Shown here: positions 31,606 through 40,375 of the stretch, piece by piece
Position numbering within the stretch: position 1 is the first letter of the stretch
Layout of the letters: each line of letters opens with the position of its first letter
Notes under the pieces: generated by a model
Told to the model about the DNA's origin: nothing
Seen by the model: the letters and a program-made list of their open reading frames with translations, nothing else
Databases searched by the model: none
NCBI GenBank assembly: GCA_022560025.1
Contig: JAFISE010000218.1
Location: forward strand, 1-43,746
Source of the DNA: Stagonosporopsis chrysanthemi
Lineage: Eukaryota > Ascomycota > Dothideomycetes > Pleosporales > Didymellaceae
Direction of reading: 5' to 3'
Length of the DNA: 43,746 nucleotides
Translations under genes and position numbers: made by a program

Positions 31606-32170
31606 ACGGTAGTAGAACTCGAAGCAAATCTCTAGCAATAAACGCGCATCATTGGTATCTTTACGTTCCTAATTTTTACCACACCCTGTGAAGAAAGATT
31701 TAGTCTGTGCAGCAGTTGTCAGCCTGAGACGCATGATGGTTATGCACGAGAAAGAAGCACATTGAACAGCCAGGTCATCTGTACGAGACTGCCTTGATAA
31801 CGCCTCTATGCAAGGTATTCAACGTGATTCGAGCGTATAGATGTGACTTAAACTCTCTCGAGGGTCCGTTATCGTGTTACATCGGCGTCAGATGGATAAA
31901 CAGGTGTGAATAGATGAGATAGCAGACCGCGAGCGCCTTAAGAAGTGGGCATTCGCCACTACTTCGTTAGCAGCCAAGAATTGGGGGCTAGTCTAGCTGA
32001 TTGAATACGGAGATACCCTGGCTATACCTACGAAACCAACGGTAGTGAATAGCGGAGTCGATAGGGGATATGTTCCATTGGAAGTCGGTACAGGTGGCAG
32101 TGGTTACCGTCCACCCCCAAGCAATTTATGCAGCCAAGTAGAACTAAGGGCGGCGCCGCACCAAATCCGA
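31606..32170. other. Intergenic, 3' flank of ADH; nothing recognised
   Basis: Only short ORFs in mixed frames and no repeats of note. It ends at the small inverted-repeat element at 32173. Confidence 0.5.
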
Positions 32171-32172
32171 TA

Positions 32173-32297
32173 CAAGGGGTGGCCCAGGACGGATCGGAAT
32201 ACGATCTTGCTTGCACTGAGCATCTAATGATCTTTTACAAGGGAAACCCCCACAATGTGGCGAAACCGTCTTCCAATCCGTTCAGGGTCACCCCTTG
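32173..32297. mobile_element. 125-bp MITE with ~30-bp TIRs and TA target duplication
   Basis: Left end CAAGGGGTGGCCCAGGACGG and right end, read inward, CAAGGGGTGACCCTGAACGG match at 17 of 20 positions, and similarity continues about 10 bp more. Both ends are bordered by TA (32171-32172, 32298-32299), the target duplication of Tc1/mariner-type elements. No ORF. It is probably mobilised by a Fot1/pogo-like transposase. Confidence 0.75.
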
Positions 32298-32406
32298 TAA
32301 CGACATTGACGAACTACTCATGTGGCGAACATCAGCTCTCAGAACTTAACTCACTGTTCTTGCAACTCATGTAGTTTGATGAAGCAGCCTCGTTTGACTT
32401 CTCCTA

Positions 32407-32950
32407 TTATTTTCCGTACACACCAAACTCCAAAAACGCCTCAGGCGGTGCAAATACCAAGTTAGCCCTTCGGACGGGCCATATCCAAATTGGTCTGGGT
32501 GAGACGTGTCGAGTCTTGGCCTGTCGATCTTCGCTTGATGTGTAACGCTTCCGGGAGAGCCCTTTCGGACCGAGCATACCAAACAAACCTGGGGTGCAGA
32601 CCAACGAGACAAATACGCTATCCCAAATATCTTCGATGACGTCTGAGACTCTGAGCATACCGTTACGTGCTCTCCATTGTGAAGACGCATGGTAACGAGG
32701 AAGAGGACTTAATCGACAATACTCCATCAAGCTTGTTGACCCTTGTGAGATGATACCTGCACCCCCCATTTCCGACAGCGGAGCTGGAACATTGCGATAC
32801 GCGTCCAGCCACGGCACGACTGCGGCGGCAGCTATATTAACTGGGTCTTGCATGCGTAAGTCATCACAGATTTCGACTGTCACGACATCTGGCAGCCGGA
32901 AGATATCTCGTTTGCTTAAGATTGGCTCAGAAAAGCTGGGGCATAAGACC
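32407..32950 (-). CDS. Hypothetical protein, likely 3' exon of a minus-strand gene
   Basis: An open frame of 158 codons from 32883 (extending upstream to about 32950 without ATG) to TGA at 32407. It has protein-like runs: LPDVVTVEICDDLRMQDPV, VVPWLDAYRNVPAPL, FAPPEAFLEFGVYGK. About 170-290 bp further upstream on the same strand is a short frame with ATG at 33235-33237 containing MTMYVQNFTYQRYYSNLFLL and a GTGAGT donor, which may be the first exon; it would be divergent from the hydrolase at 33271 with only 33 bp between ATGs. I could not join the two in frame. No family recognised. Confidence 0.4.
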
Positions 32951-33270
32951 GTCCATAATCATTGGGTGTAGGGTGCTCACGGAACATAGACTGCGTGCTA
33001 CATCAACATAAAAGGGCTCATCGATCCCCTATGATCAGACTACATGCGCTATGAGGCTCAAGCTCACCCACATAGTTCCCTTCGCCTACCTCACTTCCGT
33101 CTTTGCATGGCAAGAGCCTAAGGACCGATGCCCTGGAACGACTCACGAAGGCCCCGAAGCAAAAACAGGTTTGAATAGTAGCGCTGGTAAGTAAAGTTCT
33201 GTACATACATGGTCATTCTCTCCATCAATACTGGCATGTCGTAACTCAAGCCTGTCAATCAGATTCCGAG

Positions 33271-34143
33271 ATGGAAAGCATGAAGCGTGGATTTCGCTTT
33301 CGTCGCGAACAGAACAACCTCTTCTACACTGTTGAAGGGTCTGGAGACCCAGTCCTTCTTCTGCATGGATGGGGTTGCGATCAGAGCGACTGGGTTTTCC
33401 AAATCCCTTTCCTTCGAGATCACGGGTTTAAGGTTATCGCTCTTGATCAGCGTGGCCACGGACGAAGTTCGGATCTTTCGCCGCCGACCAATTCCGATAA
33501 CTCTAGTTCTTTGCGTTACGATCCGCAAACACTCGCCGACGATGCTGCTGCTCTACTAGAGTATCTTGGGGTTGCCGGTAGACACGATAAAAATAAAACT
33601 GCGATTGTCATTGGACACAGCCTTGGCGGAGTCGTTGCGACTGAGCTCGCCTACCGACACCAGAGGCTAGTCCGTGGCATCGTGTTGGTCGACCCAGCAT
33701 ACTATGGGGCACAGTCTCAACTTGAGCAGATACTCGATACCTTGAAAGCATCCCCAGAGATTGCACCAGAACTTGCTGCAGACTCCTTCGACCTGTTAGA
33801 GGCATCCGTTCCAAATAGGCCTTCGTGGATAGGGGCATGGCGTCGCCAACGGACATGGGGAATGCCTGCGCACGTTGTAGTCACAACCTTCGAGCAGCTT
33901 ACATGTTTCCTAGGGAACTGGAGTACGGGTATTGATTACATGAAGGAGAGGAAAGTTGTCCCACGGCTAGCGACGTCTGCGAGCCAAAGTGGGACTGACA
34001 TTGAGGAAAGTGCCGGGCTCGGTGTAGAAGATAGAGTTGAAACGATACTCTCTGGTCATTGGCATCATCAGATAGATACTGAAAGGTTCAATAGTATCTT
34101 GGAAGAATGGTTCCAAGCACGGGGCTATCTGCCTGCTGCTTAA
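33271..34143 (+). CDS. Alpha/beta-hydrolase fold protein, single exon, intact
   Basis: The 290-aa ORF starts ATG at 33271 and ends TAA at 34143. LLLHGWGCDQSDW (about 28-40) carries the oxyanion HGW motif and VIALDQRGHGRS (about 53-64) follows. The nucleophile elbow is VIGHSLGGVV (Ser about 116). VLVDPAYYG is the strand near the expected acid region, and a candidate catalytic His is in LSGHWHHQ (about 266-269). The length and order fit soluble epoxide hydrolase/haloperoxidase-like hydrolases. No signal peptide or membrane helix is seen. The substrate cannot be read. It is uninterrupted by introns, unlike its neighbours, and sits between the oxidoreductase pair and a transposon graveyard. Confidence 0.9.
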   Translation: MESMKRGFRFRREQNNLFYTVEGSGDPVLLLHGWGCDQSDWVFQIPFLRDHGFKVIALDQRGHGRSSDLSPPTNSDNSSSLRYDPQTLADDAAALLEYLGVAGRHDKNKTAIVIGHSLGGVVATELAYRHQRLVRGIVLVDPAYYGAQSQLEQILDTLKASPEIAPELAADSFDLLEASVPNRPSWIGAWRRQRTWGMPAHVVVTTFEQLTCFLGNWSTGIDYMKERKVVPRLATSASQSGTDIEESAGLGVEDRVETILSGHWHHQIDTERFNSILEEWFQARGYLPAA

Positions 34144-34411
34144 TCAATCTGCCCCACGCCTTCTTTCACATCAGTACGCAACACTTCGGTATTACCTGTT
34201 CCTAGTATATCTTATCTTTGTGATTCTTGCATTTCACTACTCTAATGTTATTTATTTCCATTCCATGCTACAATAATCGAGATTGCTTAAGGCAACGAAA
34301 TAGCACTATATTAGTTTTGCAAACACCCTAACGTAGCTCCCATGCGAGCGGTCCAACCCAAGCGAGCGGTCCAACCTCACCAAATGCAGCCTGCTATTAA
34401 CTTGCTGAATA
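34144..34411. other. Hydrolase 3' flank and transposon 5' end
   Basis: A 15-bp direct repeat GCGAGCGGTCCAACC at 34344-34358 and 34362-34376 lies just before the transposase ATG, like the subterminal repeats of Fot1-type transposons. No matching right end was found after the transposase, so the element's limits are uncertain. Confidence 0.5.
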
Positions 34412-35830
34412 ATGCCATCACAACGCAACGTGCAATCAACCTATACTAAAGGGATCTTACAGCTTGCTATTCAAGCTACTATTGAAGATTGCGACGAAAG
34501 CGAACAACGCGTTATTGCAGCCTTTACTGTGCCTCGTACTACTGTCCGCCGACGACGCAACGGAGCTCTCTCTTGACGCGATTGCGAGCCCAACTCAAAG
34601 AAGCTCACCAAGCTTGAAGAGGAGGCGCTAGTCCAACGTATACTTGACCTTGACAAGCGAGGAATAGGCGCGACAAGGGCTATGGTGCAAGATATGGCCA
34701 ACGATCTGCTTGCTGAGCGTGGTGGAAAGCCTGTTGGCAAGCACTGGGTAGACAACTTCAAGACGCGTACACCAGAGATCAAGCTCAAGAGGAGCCGTCC
34801 ATACAATCGTCAGCGAGCTCTAAACGAAGATCCACGCGTTATAGCACCCTAGTTTGAGCTGGTTGCTAACACCAAGGCCAAGTATGGCATTGGTGATGAC
34901 GATACATACAACTTTGACGAGACAGGCTTTATAATAGGGGTTATACAGGGTCAGATAGTCTTCACAGGGTCTAAGAAACGCGGCAGTCCAAAGAGGGTAC
35001 AGCCTGGCAACCGTAGGTGGGTTACAGATATCCAGGGAGTCAGCGCCAAAGGGTGGGCTCTACCACCCTTTCTTATCTTCCCAGGCAAGGTCCTAATCAC
35101 GTCCTAGTTTCACAATCTACCACGAGACTGGGTAATCAAAGTTAGCCCTAACGGCTGGACGACAAATGAGCTTGGTCCTGCCTGGTTAAAGCACTTCAAT
35201 ACCCACACTAAGCCGCGTAGTGTAGGTGCCTACAGGCTGCTGATTGTAGACAGCCACGAGAGCCACAGCTCACATGAGTTCCATAAATACTGTAAGGCAG
35301 AGAAGATTATTGTCCTCTGCATGCCTCCTCACTCGTCGCACCTGCTGCAGCCGCTCGATGTGGGTTGCTTTTCGCCTTTAAAGCAGGCATATAGTAATGA
35401 GATCAGTAGCTTGGCACAGTACAGCTCCAAGCAGATTAAGAAAGAGGCTTTCCTACCAGCCTTTAAAGCAGCTTTTAAGAAGGTAATTACAAAGGAGAAT
35501 ATCTGCGCAGGCTTTAGAGGCGCTGGACTGGTTCCACACAGCCCAGAGACTGTAATATTAAAGCTTGATGTGGTCCTTCGTACGCCAACTCCACCAAAGC
35601 CAGAGGAGACCCCATAGGAATCAAAAATACCAAGCAACCTCCGTAAGGTAGAGGCTCAATCAACTCTAATTTGTGAGCGCATACATCTGACCCTATACGG
35701 TTTTACAGCTTCAACAAATCGTATAGACCCCGCCACAGCGTTGGATCTGGATGCAACTTGGCAGCAAGGTGCAACACAGCGCTGCGAACAATCTGCACTC
35801 TTTAGAATTGCTGCGCAGCGTTGGCGTTGA
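34412..35830 (+). pseudogene. Fot1/pogo-type (DDE_1) Tc1/mariner transposase, with in-frame stops
   Basis: One frame from ATG at 34412 to TGA at 35828-35830 spans 472 codons, with about four internal stops (after NGALS, RVIAP, KVLITS and PEETP), mostly TAG where CAG/Gln is expected. The N terminus resembles the helix-turn-helix DNA-binding part (TVPRTTVRRR; VGKHWVDNF as in CENP-B-like domains). Catalytic acids: Asp in YNFDETGF, Asp in LLIVDSHESHSS, and Asp in SSHLLQPLDVGCFSPLK. This is a full-length but inactive transposase of the family common in plant-associated ascomycetes. It could once have mobilised TA-flanked elements such as the one at 32173. Confidence 0.88.
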
Positions 35831-35939
35831 TAGAAAATTGATAGCGCAGTAGTAGGTGTTAAAGTTGGTGTTCAGCAGCCCCGCGCGACTGTAAGCGAGC
35901 GCGCTAAGAGGCTGCCACCTGCCTGCCTGCAGCAGACCA

Positions 35940-37093
35940 CTAACAACAGTGAACGCACCAACCAACCAACAGAGTAACCTGCAACTGACGCGCCATTGCC
36001 AAACAGATCGCCCTGCCTTCGCTAGAGTTGCAGGAAGGAAGCAGCGTGCTCGCAAGACAACGGGCTTCTGAGCGCGCGCGCGCCTTGGCCAGGAAGTCAC
36101 AGGCGCGGAGATAGGGCGCGTCGACAGCGTAGTAGAAGGGCGTCTTCTGCCTCTTCTTGTTGACAGCGTCCTGTTTGAAGAGCCAGGAGATGAGGCTCTT
36201 GTCTTCAGCTGGCACGCCGGCGTAGGCGCTGCGCTCGTCGTTGTTGGCCTTGGTGTCTGGCGCCACGAGACCAAGTTCGAGGTCGCGCTCCACCTGAGCC
36301 GCTTCGTAAGCCTTCCTGCGCTGCCTCTCCGCGGCGCAGTTGCAGTTGGTCACTGTGGTGATGGCGGGCTGGTCCTCTGCAGGCTGGTCATTGTCTTGCT
36401 GGCTACTGTCTGTGGCTGGCTCTGACAGTGGAGGGTTGTCTGCAGACGCTTCGCCTGCTTCTTTGCGAGCGCGCTTTGGCGACGACAGCTCTTGCCTAGA
36501 GGGCGCCAGCTGCTTCTTGCCTCGAGGCGCAGGGGAGGGAGACAGTCTCTGCGCTGACAGCTTCTGCGCAGATGGTAGCTTGACCATGCTGTCTTCCGCG
36601 AGCGATTGGGCTGCGCAGACGAGGCTATCCCAGGCGTTGTTAGAGAGAGCATTGTCTGCGAGCGTCAGCTGCTTCTTGCCTCGAGGCACGGGGGAGGGAG
36701 ACAGTCTCTGCGCCAACGGCTTCTGCGCAGATAGTGGCTTGACCATGCTGTCTTCTGCGAGCGATTGGGCTGCGCAGACGAGGCTATCCCAGGCGTTGTT
36801 GGAGAGAGCATCGTCCGCGAGCGTCTTGCGCAGCAGCTAGATTGCCAAGAGGACAGAGTAGGCGATGAAGACAGGCTTACAGACGCTGTTGTTGTCAGGG
36901 TTAGGTATCAGCCATCCTGCGCTGCGCAGGCTAGCCAGCGGTTGATGTTGCAGGGCCAGGGGTCGCAGTACTTCGGGGTCCACCAGCTGGGCGACGACGG
37001 CCCAGAGGCGGTGCCTATTGACAGCAACGCAGCGTGGGCGCAGGTGGGCAAGCAGATGGCCAAGGCGTAGGCGAGCGTAGAGACGCAGGCGCA
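35940..37093 (-). pseudogene. Unrecognised basic/acidic protein gene with internal duplication and in-frame TAG
   Basis: One minus-strand frame runs from about 37093, just after a pyrimidine-rich CCTAG acceptor-like site, to a stop at 35940, interrupted by TAG at 36837-36839 (LLAI*LLRK, probably former CAG). It contains two copies of a 53-residue block (NNAWDSLVCAAQSLAEDSMV...SPSP.PRGKKQL), then a Ser/Asp/Gln-rich linker, a Cys/charged segment, and KSLISWLFKQDAVNKKRQ...FYYAVDAPYLRACDFL. I do not recognise the family; it has the look of a repeat-associated or subtelomeric gene. An ATG at 36744-36746 would open 268 codons downstream of the stop. Confidence 0.45.
36510..36827. repeat. 159-bp tandem duplication in the 35.9-37.1 kb gene
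   Basis: Copy 1 is 36510-36668 and copy 2 is 36669-36827, each beginning CTGCTTCTTGCCTCGAGGC. They are nearly identical except for the last ~20 bp of copy 2. 159 is divisible by 3, so the minus-strand frame is kept and 53 residues are repeated. Confidence 0.9.
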
Positions 37094-37156
37094 GAACACC
37101 ATCTAGGCAGGCAAGAAAGACAAGGTTAACCTGCGACTAGAGCGGACAGGGCTAAC

Positions 37157-37723
37157 GTGGTGCTAGTAGTGCCTGAGTCTGTGGTCATGCCAGCGTTTGA
37201 GCAGTTTGTCAACTGGCAGCGGTCTATGGGTCGACTCAACCGCATTGTTATTGACAAGTGCCACACCGTGCTTGACTCTGTCCAGGGCTGGCGGGCCAAG
37301 CTCCTCTGGCTGCGGGACTTGGTCAAGGCAGAGGCGCAGCTCGTGTGCTTGACAGCGTCGCTGGAGCCGGCCAAGGAGAGCGAGTTCATCCGGCTGATGG
37401 CGCTGCCGCCAAAGGAGCAGTGCGAGTGGTTCCGCGCGCCCACCAGCCGGCCAAACCTTGCCTACACGGTGCACTGGTACAATCAGCGGGCGGAGCGCGA
37501 GGTGGACGTGCTGGCAGCGCTGGTGGAGGAGAAGAAGCGGCAGTACCCGCCGCCCAGCCAGATCGTGGTGTACGCAGACTCCAGGCCGAAGACAGAGGCG
37601 TACGCAGCGATGCTGGGGGCCGTCTGCTACCACCGCGGGGTAGGCACGCCAGAGGAGAAGCTAGAGCTCCTAGCCTATATAAGGGCGCGGGGAGGACACC
37701 GAACCGCGGCTCAATACGGCTAG
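37157..37723 (+). pseudogene. RecQ-like helicase fragment with mutated DEAH box
   Basis: The frame opens with VLVVPESVVMPAFEQF (helicase motif Ib region). RIVIDKCHTVLDS stands where the Walker-B box DECH/DEAH is expected, so the Glu is Lys (a G-to-A change, as RIP makes). LVCLTASLEP matches motif III (normally LTATL), and QIVVYADSRPKTEAYA, CYHRG match the start of the second RecA lobe. Walker A and the remainder of the second lobe are absent, and sequence past about 37665 diverges. Such RecQ-like genes are frequent in subtelomeric and transposon-rich fungal DNA. It is a non-functional fragment. Confidence 0.8.
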
Positions 37724-39319
37724 CGTTAGGGTTCGCTCCTTTTTGAGCGATCTGCTTTGGTGGTCCCCCGCGTTACCCTAGAGCTATATGGCTAAATCTA
37801 CTCCCCCCTCGTTCCAGTTTTTCAAGCGCTGATTCGCTCGCGCACTAGGTAGGCTGCACTGTGCTCGCGCTAACACTCGCCTCACCGAAACTCCACGCCA
37901 CTGCAGCGGGTGTGAGACCGACTGCGTACAATCCAGCACCGCCAGACTCCTCGCAGAGGTAGTCTTGGTTTACCAACCATGCTATCATGCTCGCAACAGT
38001 ATTAGACTTTTGCTAAGACAGTGCCTGCAGCTTCTAATTGTGCCTGCCGTACAGTCTCTTCCTAACAGCACGATAGCCTGTAGCACAAACGCATAGGGGA
38101 AATTGCAACCAGCCACTTCTTTTTACACCCGTGTTTATTAGGTTTAAATGCCCAAAAAGTTGCAGGGTTGCCGCCACAAGAGAGGCGAACGAATTGAGTC
38201 TACTTTACGCGTTGCTATAGACCTTTTCCATTACCTTGCAGAGTACCAAACGTGGGTATGCATCCTGTGCGGCATGCCTTAAGACGACCGGAAAAACATG
38301 GATGGAGTTGGCCTGTGCTTGAAAAGAGGAAAAGACCTGCCTCTCTACCCACGGCCTGCACTAGCGAAGGCAGATACACCAAAATCATCAGTATGCACAT
38401 GAGGCAGGCTGCGCCGTGTAGCGCTCGACGGAGGGGCGCGACACAGTTATGTGCGAGGACAGGGTGCAGCTCCACCTGGAGCCTGATCGTGATGGGGATG
38501 GGGATGGGGAGCCTCATGGCGAACGCGTCGCTTGCAGAACGCTTGCCTGCATTCGTGCAGCGAGTGCCGCGCCGACGTTGAGCAGCATCTTCTTAACAAG
38601 TGACCCGCACCATTGTGGACACGCTCTAACTGTGTTCCTTCGCAACAGCACTGCGACTCGGACAGACCGCCTTCTAGCTCGTCGCGTACTGTGATTCACG
38701 TCGCCGTCGATCCGGGTCTGGTCCCCGCGCGGGTGTTATGCGCTGGTTGCGCAGGTGAAAGCGGGTCGATCTTTGGCTGGGGAAATAGTGTACTGTCGCA
38801 AGCCTGACGTGGGCCTCGCAGGTTTTGGGGAGTGGGTTGCCGGCGCGCGCCACATCGACTCAACCCAACAACACAACGCTTCATCCATGCCAGCCGCCGT
38901 CGCGCTCGAGCGCAGCTACGTATGCCATTCAATCTGCCACGACCTTGACCCGTCGCAAGTTGAACTGTTCAGTACATACTTGGTCCTTGATTTGGAGTAT
39001 GTCAGGGCTTGGTAATGACGGGTGGCACGTACCCAGTGCTCTGCTACCTCTCAGCTTGGCCGCAACTTGGTTTCGCACTTATCAGGCGCATTGATGACAA
39101 GCAACTCCATCTAGCCGCGACAGTGGCTGCAGAACAAGGTGCAGCCACTGGCCGCGCAGTGGCGTGCAATGTTGCTGCGTGCAGCAATAGCTTCTCAGAT
39201 GTGCTGCCTAGACGTTAGTGTACTGTGGCTCAGACGGGCGCTTGCGCTCCCTCCCGCTGCTAGGCTCATTGCTGCAGACCATTTGCGGCCCATATTGATT
39301 AGCAGCGAGTACCGCAGAC
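37724..39319. other. No recognised gene; possible decayed zinc-finger fragment
   Basis: Near 38230-38275 the plus strand reads YLAEYQTWVCILCGMP then TAA, which recalls the first zinc-binding part of fungal subtelomeric DUF3505-like proteins, but this is a very short match. The rest (38280-39319) is GC-rich with open frames on both strands and no recognised motif. Probably decayed accessory sequence. Confidence 0.3.
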
Positions 39320-39527
39320 TCTGGTGTTGATTAGGCACCGTAAACTAATGAAGTCAAAGCTCTGAGCCAATTGCAACCTCTGAGTCTTTATTTAGCCGTC
39401 TTTATTCGTCTCTAGTCGTCTCTGTTTGTCTCTAGCGACCAACTACCCGCTGCTTAAGCCCAGATCTGGCTGTGCGGTTGGCTCGGAGCTTTGACTTAAC
39501 TAGGTTACGGTGCCTATCAACACCAGA
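39320..39527. mobile_element. 208-bp MITE with ~53-bp inverted repeats
   Basis: Left arm 39320-39375 and right arm 39472-39527 are reverse complements over about 55 bp with a one-base gap and about seven mismatches. They begin TCTGGTGTTGAT(T)AGGCACC and include AAGTCAAAGCTC.GAGCCAA. The loop contains a 10-bp tandem repeat (39398-39437). No target duplication and no ORF. Confidence 0.85.
39398..39437. repeat. 10-bp tandem repeat GTCTCTAGTC type, 4 units, in the MITE loop
   Basis: Units GTCTTTATTC, GTCTCTAGTC, GTCTCTGTTT and GTCTCTAGCG follow without gaps inside the loop of the 39320-39527 element. Confidence 0.75.
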
Positions 39528-40375
39528 TCCTATGATAGTGAGAGTCAGATAGAGGCGGGTGCGGGGGGCTCAGGCACAACCGTAGTGTATATTCAAGCAG
39601 CGGGGCTTTGCCTTTTTGTGCAGCACGGCAACAACAGACCCAGGGACAGGCTGACGCTATTAAGAGATAGGTTTTCCTCGTCAAGTATTACCTACGTCGC
39701 CGCTGCCAGGTCGACAGGCAGAGCACATATCCATTCCACTGTGTACGCTGCTGCAGGATTGAGATAGCGCTGAGACAGACGTGCGCATGTGGGTCGGGTT
39801 GCATCTGATGCAAGAGGGCGCAGGAGCAGCTAGACGTAGGTGCTTGAGGGACAGTAACCAATTACCTGTGCCCAGGACTTCTCCGCACTACGTGGCTTCC
39901 TTGGCTCTTACGACAATTTCCGTTCCTACCTGTACCTGCCGCTCCCGAGTAGCCCAATTGTATCAGCTTGTTGTAGAACTATATACCACTCTTTCAGCAG
40001 CATTATATGTTGCTCTTAGATAAGACTGTGCTCTATCGTGCAGTTATATGTTGTTAGGCTTGCCCGGCCAGGTTCCTGTTACGGTGCAAGCAAGCTAACC
40101 ACCCTATGATGGCCGGGCTCTCACTGGGTCAGCCTGTAAGCGCCTGAAGCTTAAGGCGCCAAGCATGTAACTAGGGTAATGGACACTGCCCCAGCCTGAT
40201 TATTAGTATGCGACTTCCTTGCCTTGCTCTTTCAAATTCGCCTCCACCTTACAGACACACCGTCCCTAACGAAGACTAGCAACAATAGACTACCAAGCCT
40301 TGTAGAGCCACGGGAGTGTTAGCTGGCAAACAACCTGAGCCTACCTAAGTGTACGTTGTACGTCGCAGCAGCACA
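39528..40375. other. Upstream region of the NLR gene; no separate gene
   Basis: Short ORFs only. From 40200 on the plus strand is C/A/T-rich with several ACC and CCTT runs leading to the ATG at 40376, consistent with a promoter and 5' UTR. Confidence 0.45.

Noticed and set aside
36340..36840. Plus-strand 166-codon repetitive ORF
   Set aside because: Opposite-strand shadow of the duplicated gene; the minus frame extends much further and has balanced composition.
37163..37633. 156-codon minus-strand ORF
   Set aside because: It is the shadow of the RecQ-like helicase fragment, whose motifs fix the plus strand.
34326..37733. ACCCTAACG / CGTTAGGGT as inverted ends of a 3.4-kb composite element
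   Set aside because: Only 9 bp match cleanly, no target duplication, and the interior joins unrelated genes; likely chance.
37730..37740. TTAGGG-like hexamer suggesting an interstitial telomere repeat
   Set aside because: Single hexamer without repetition; expected by chance in 43 kb.
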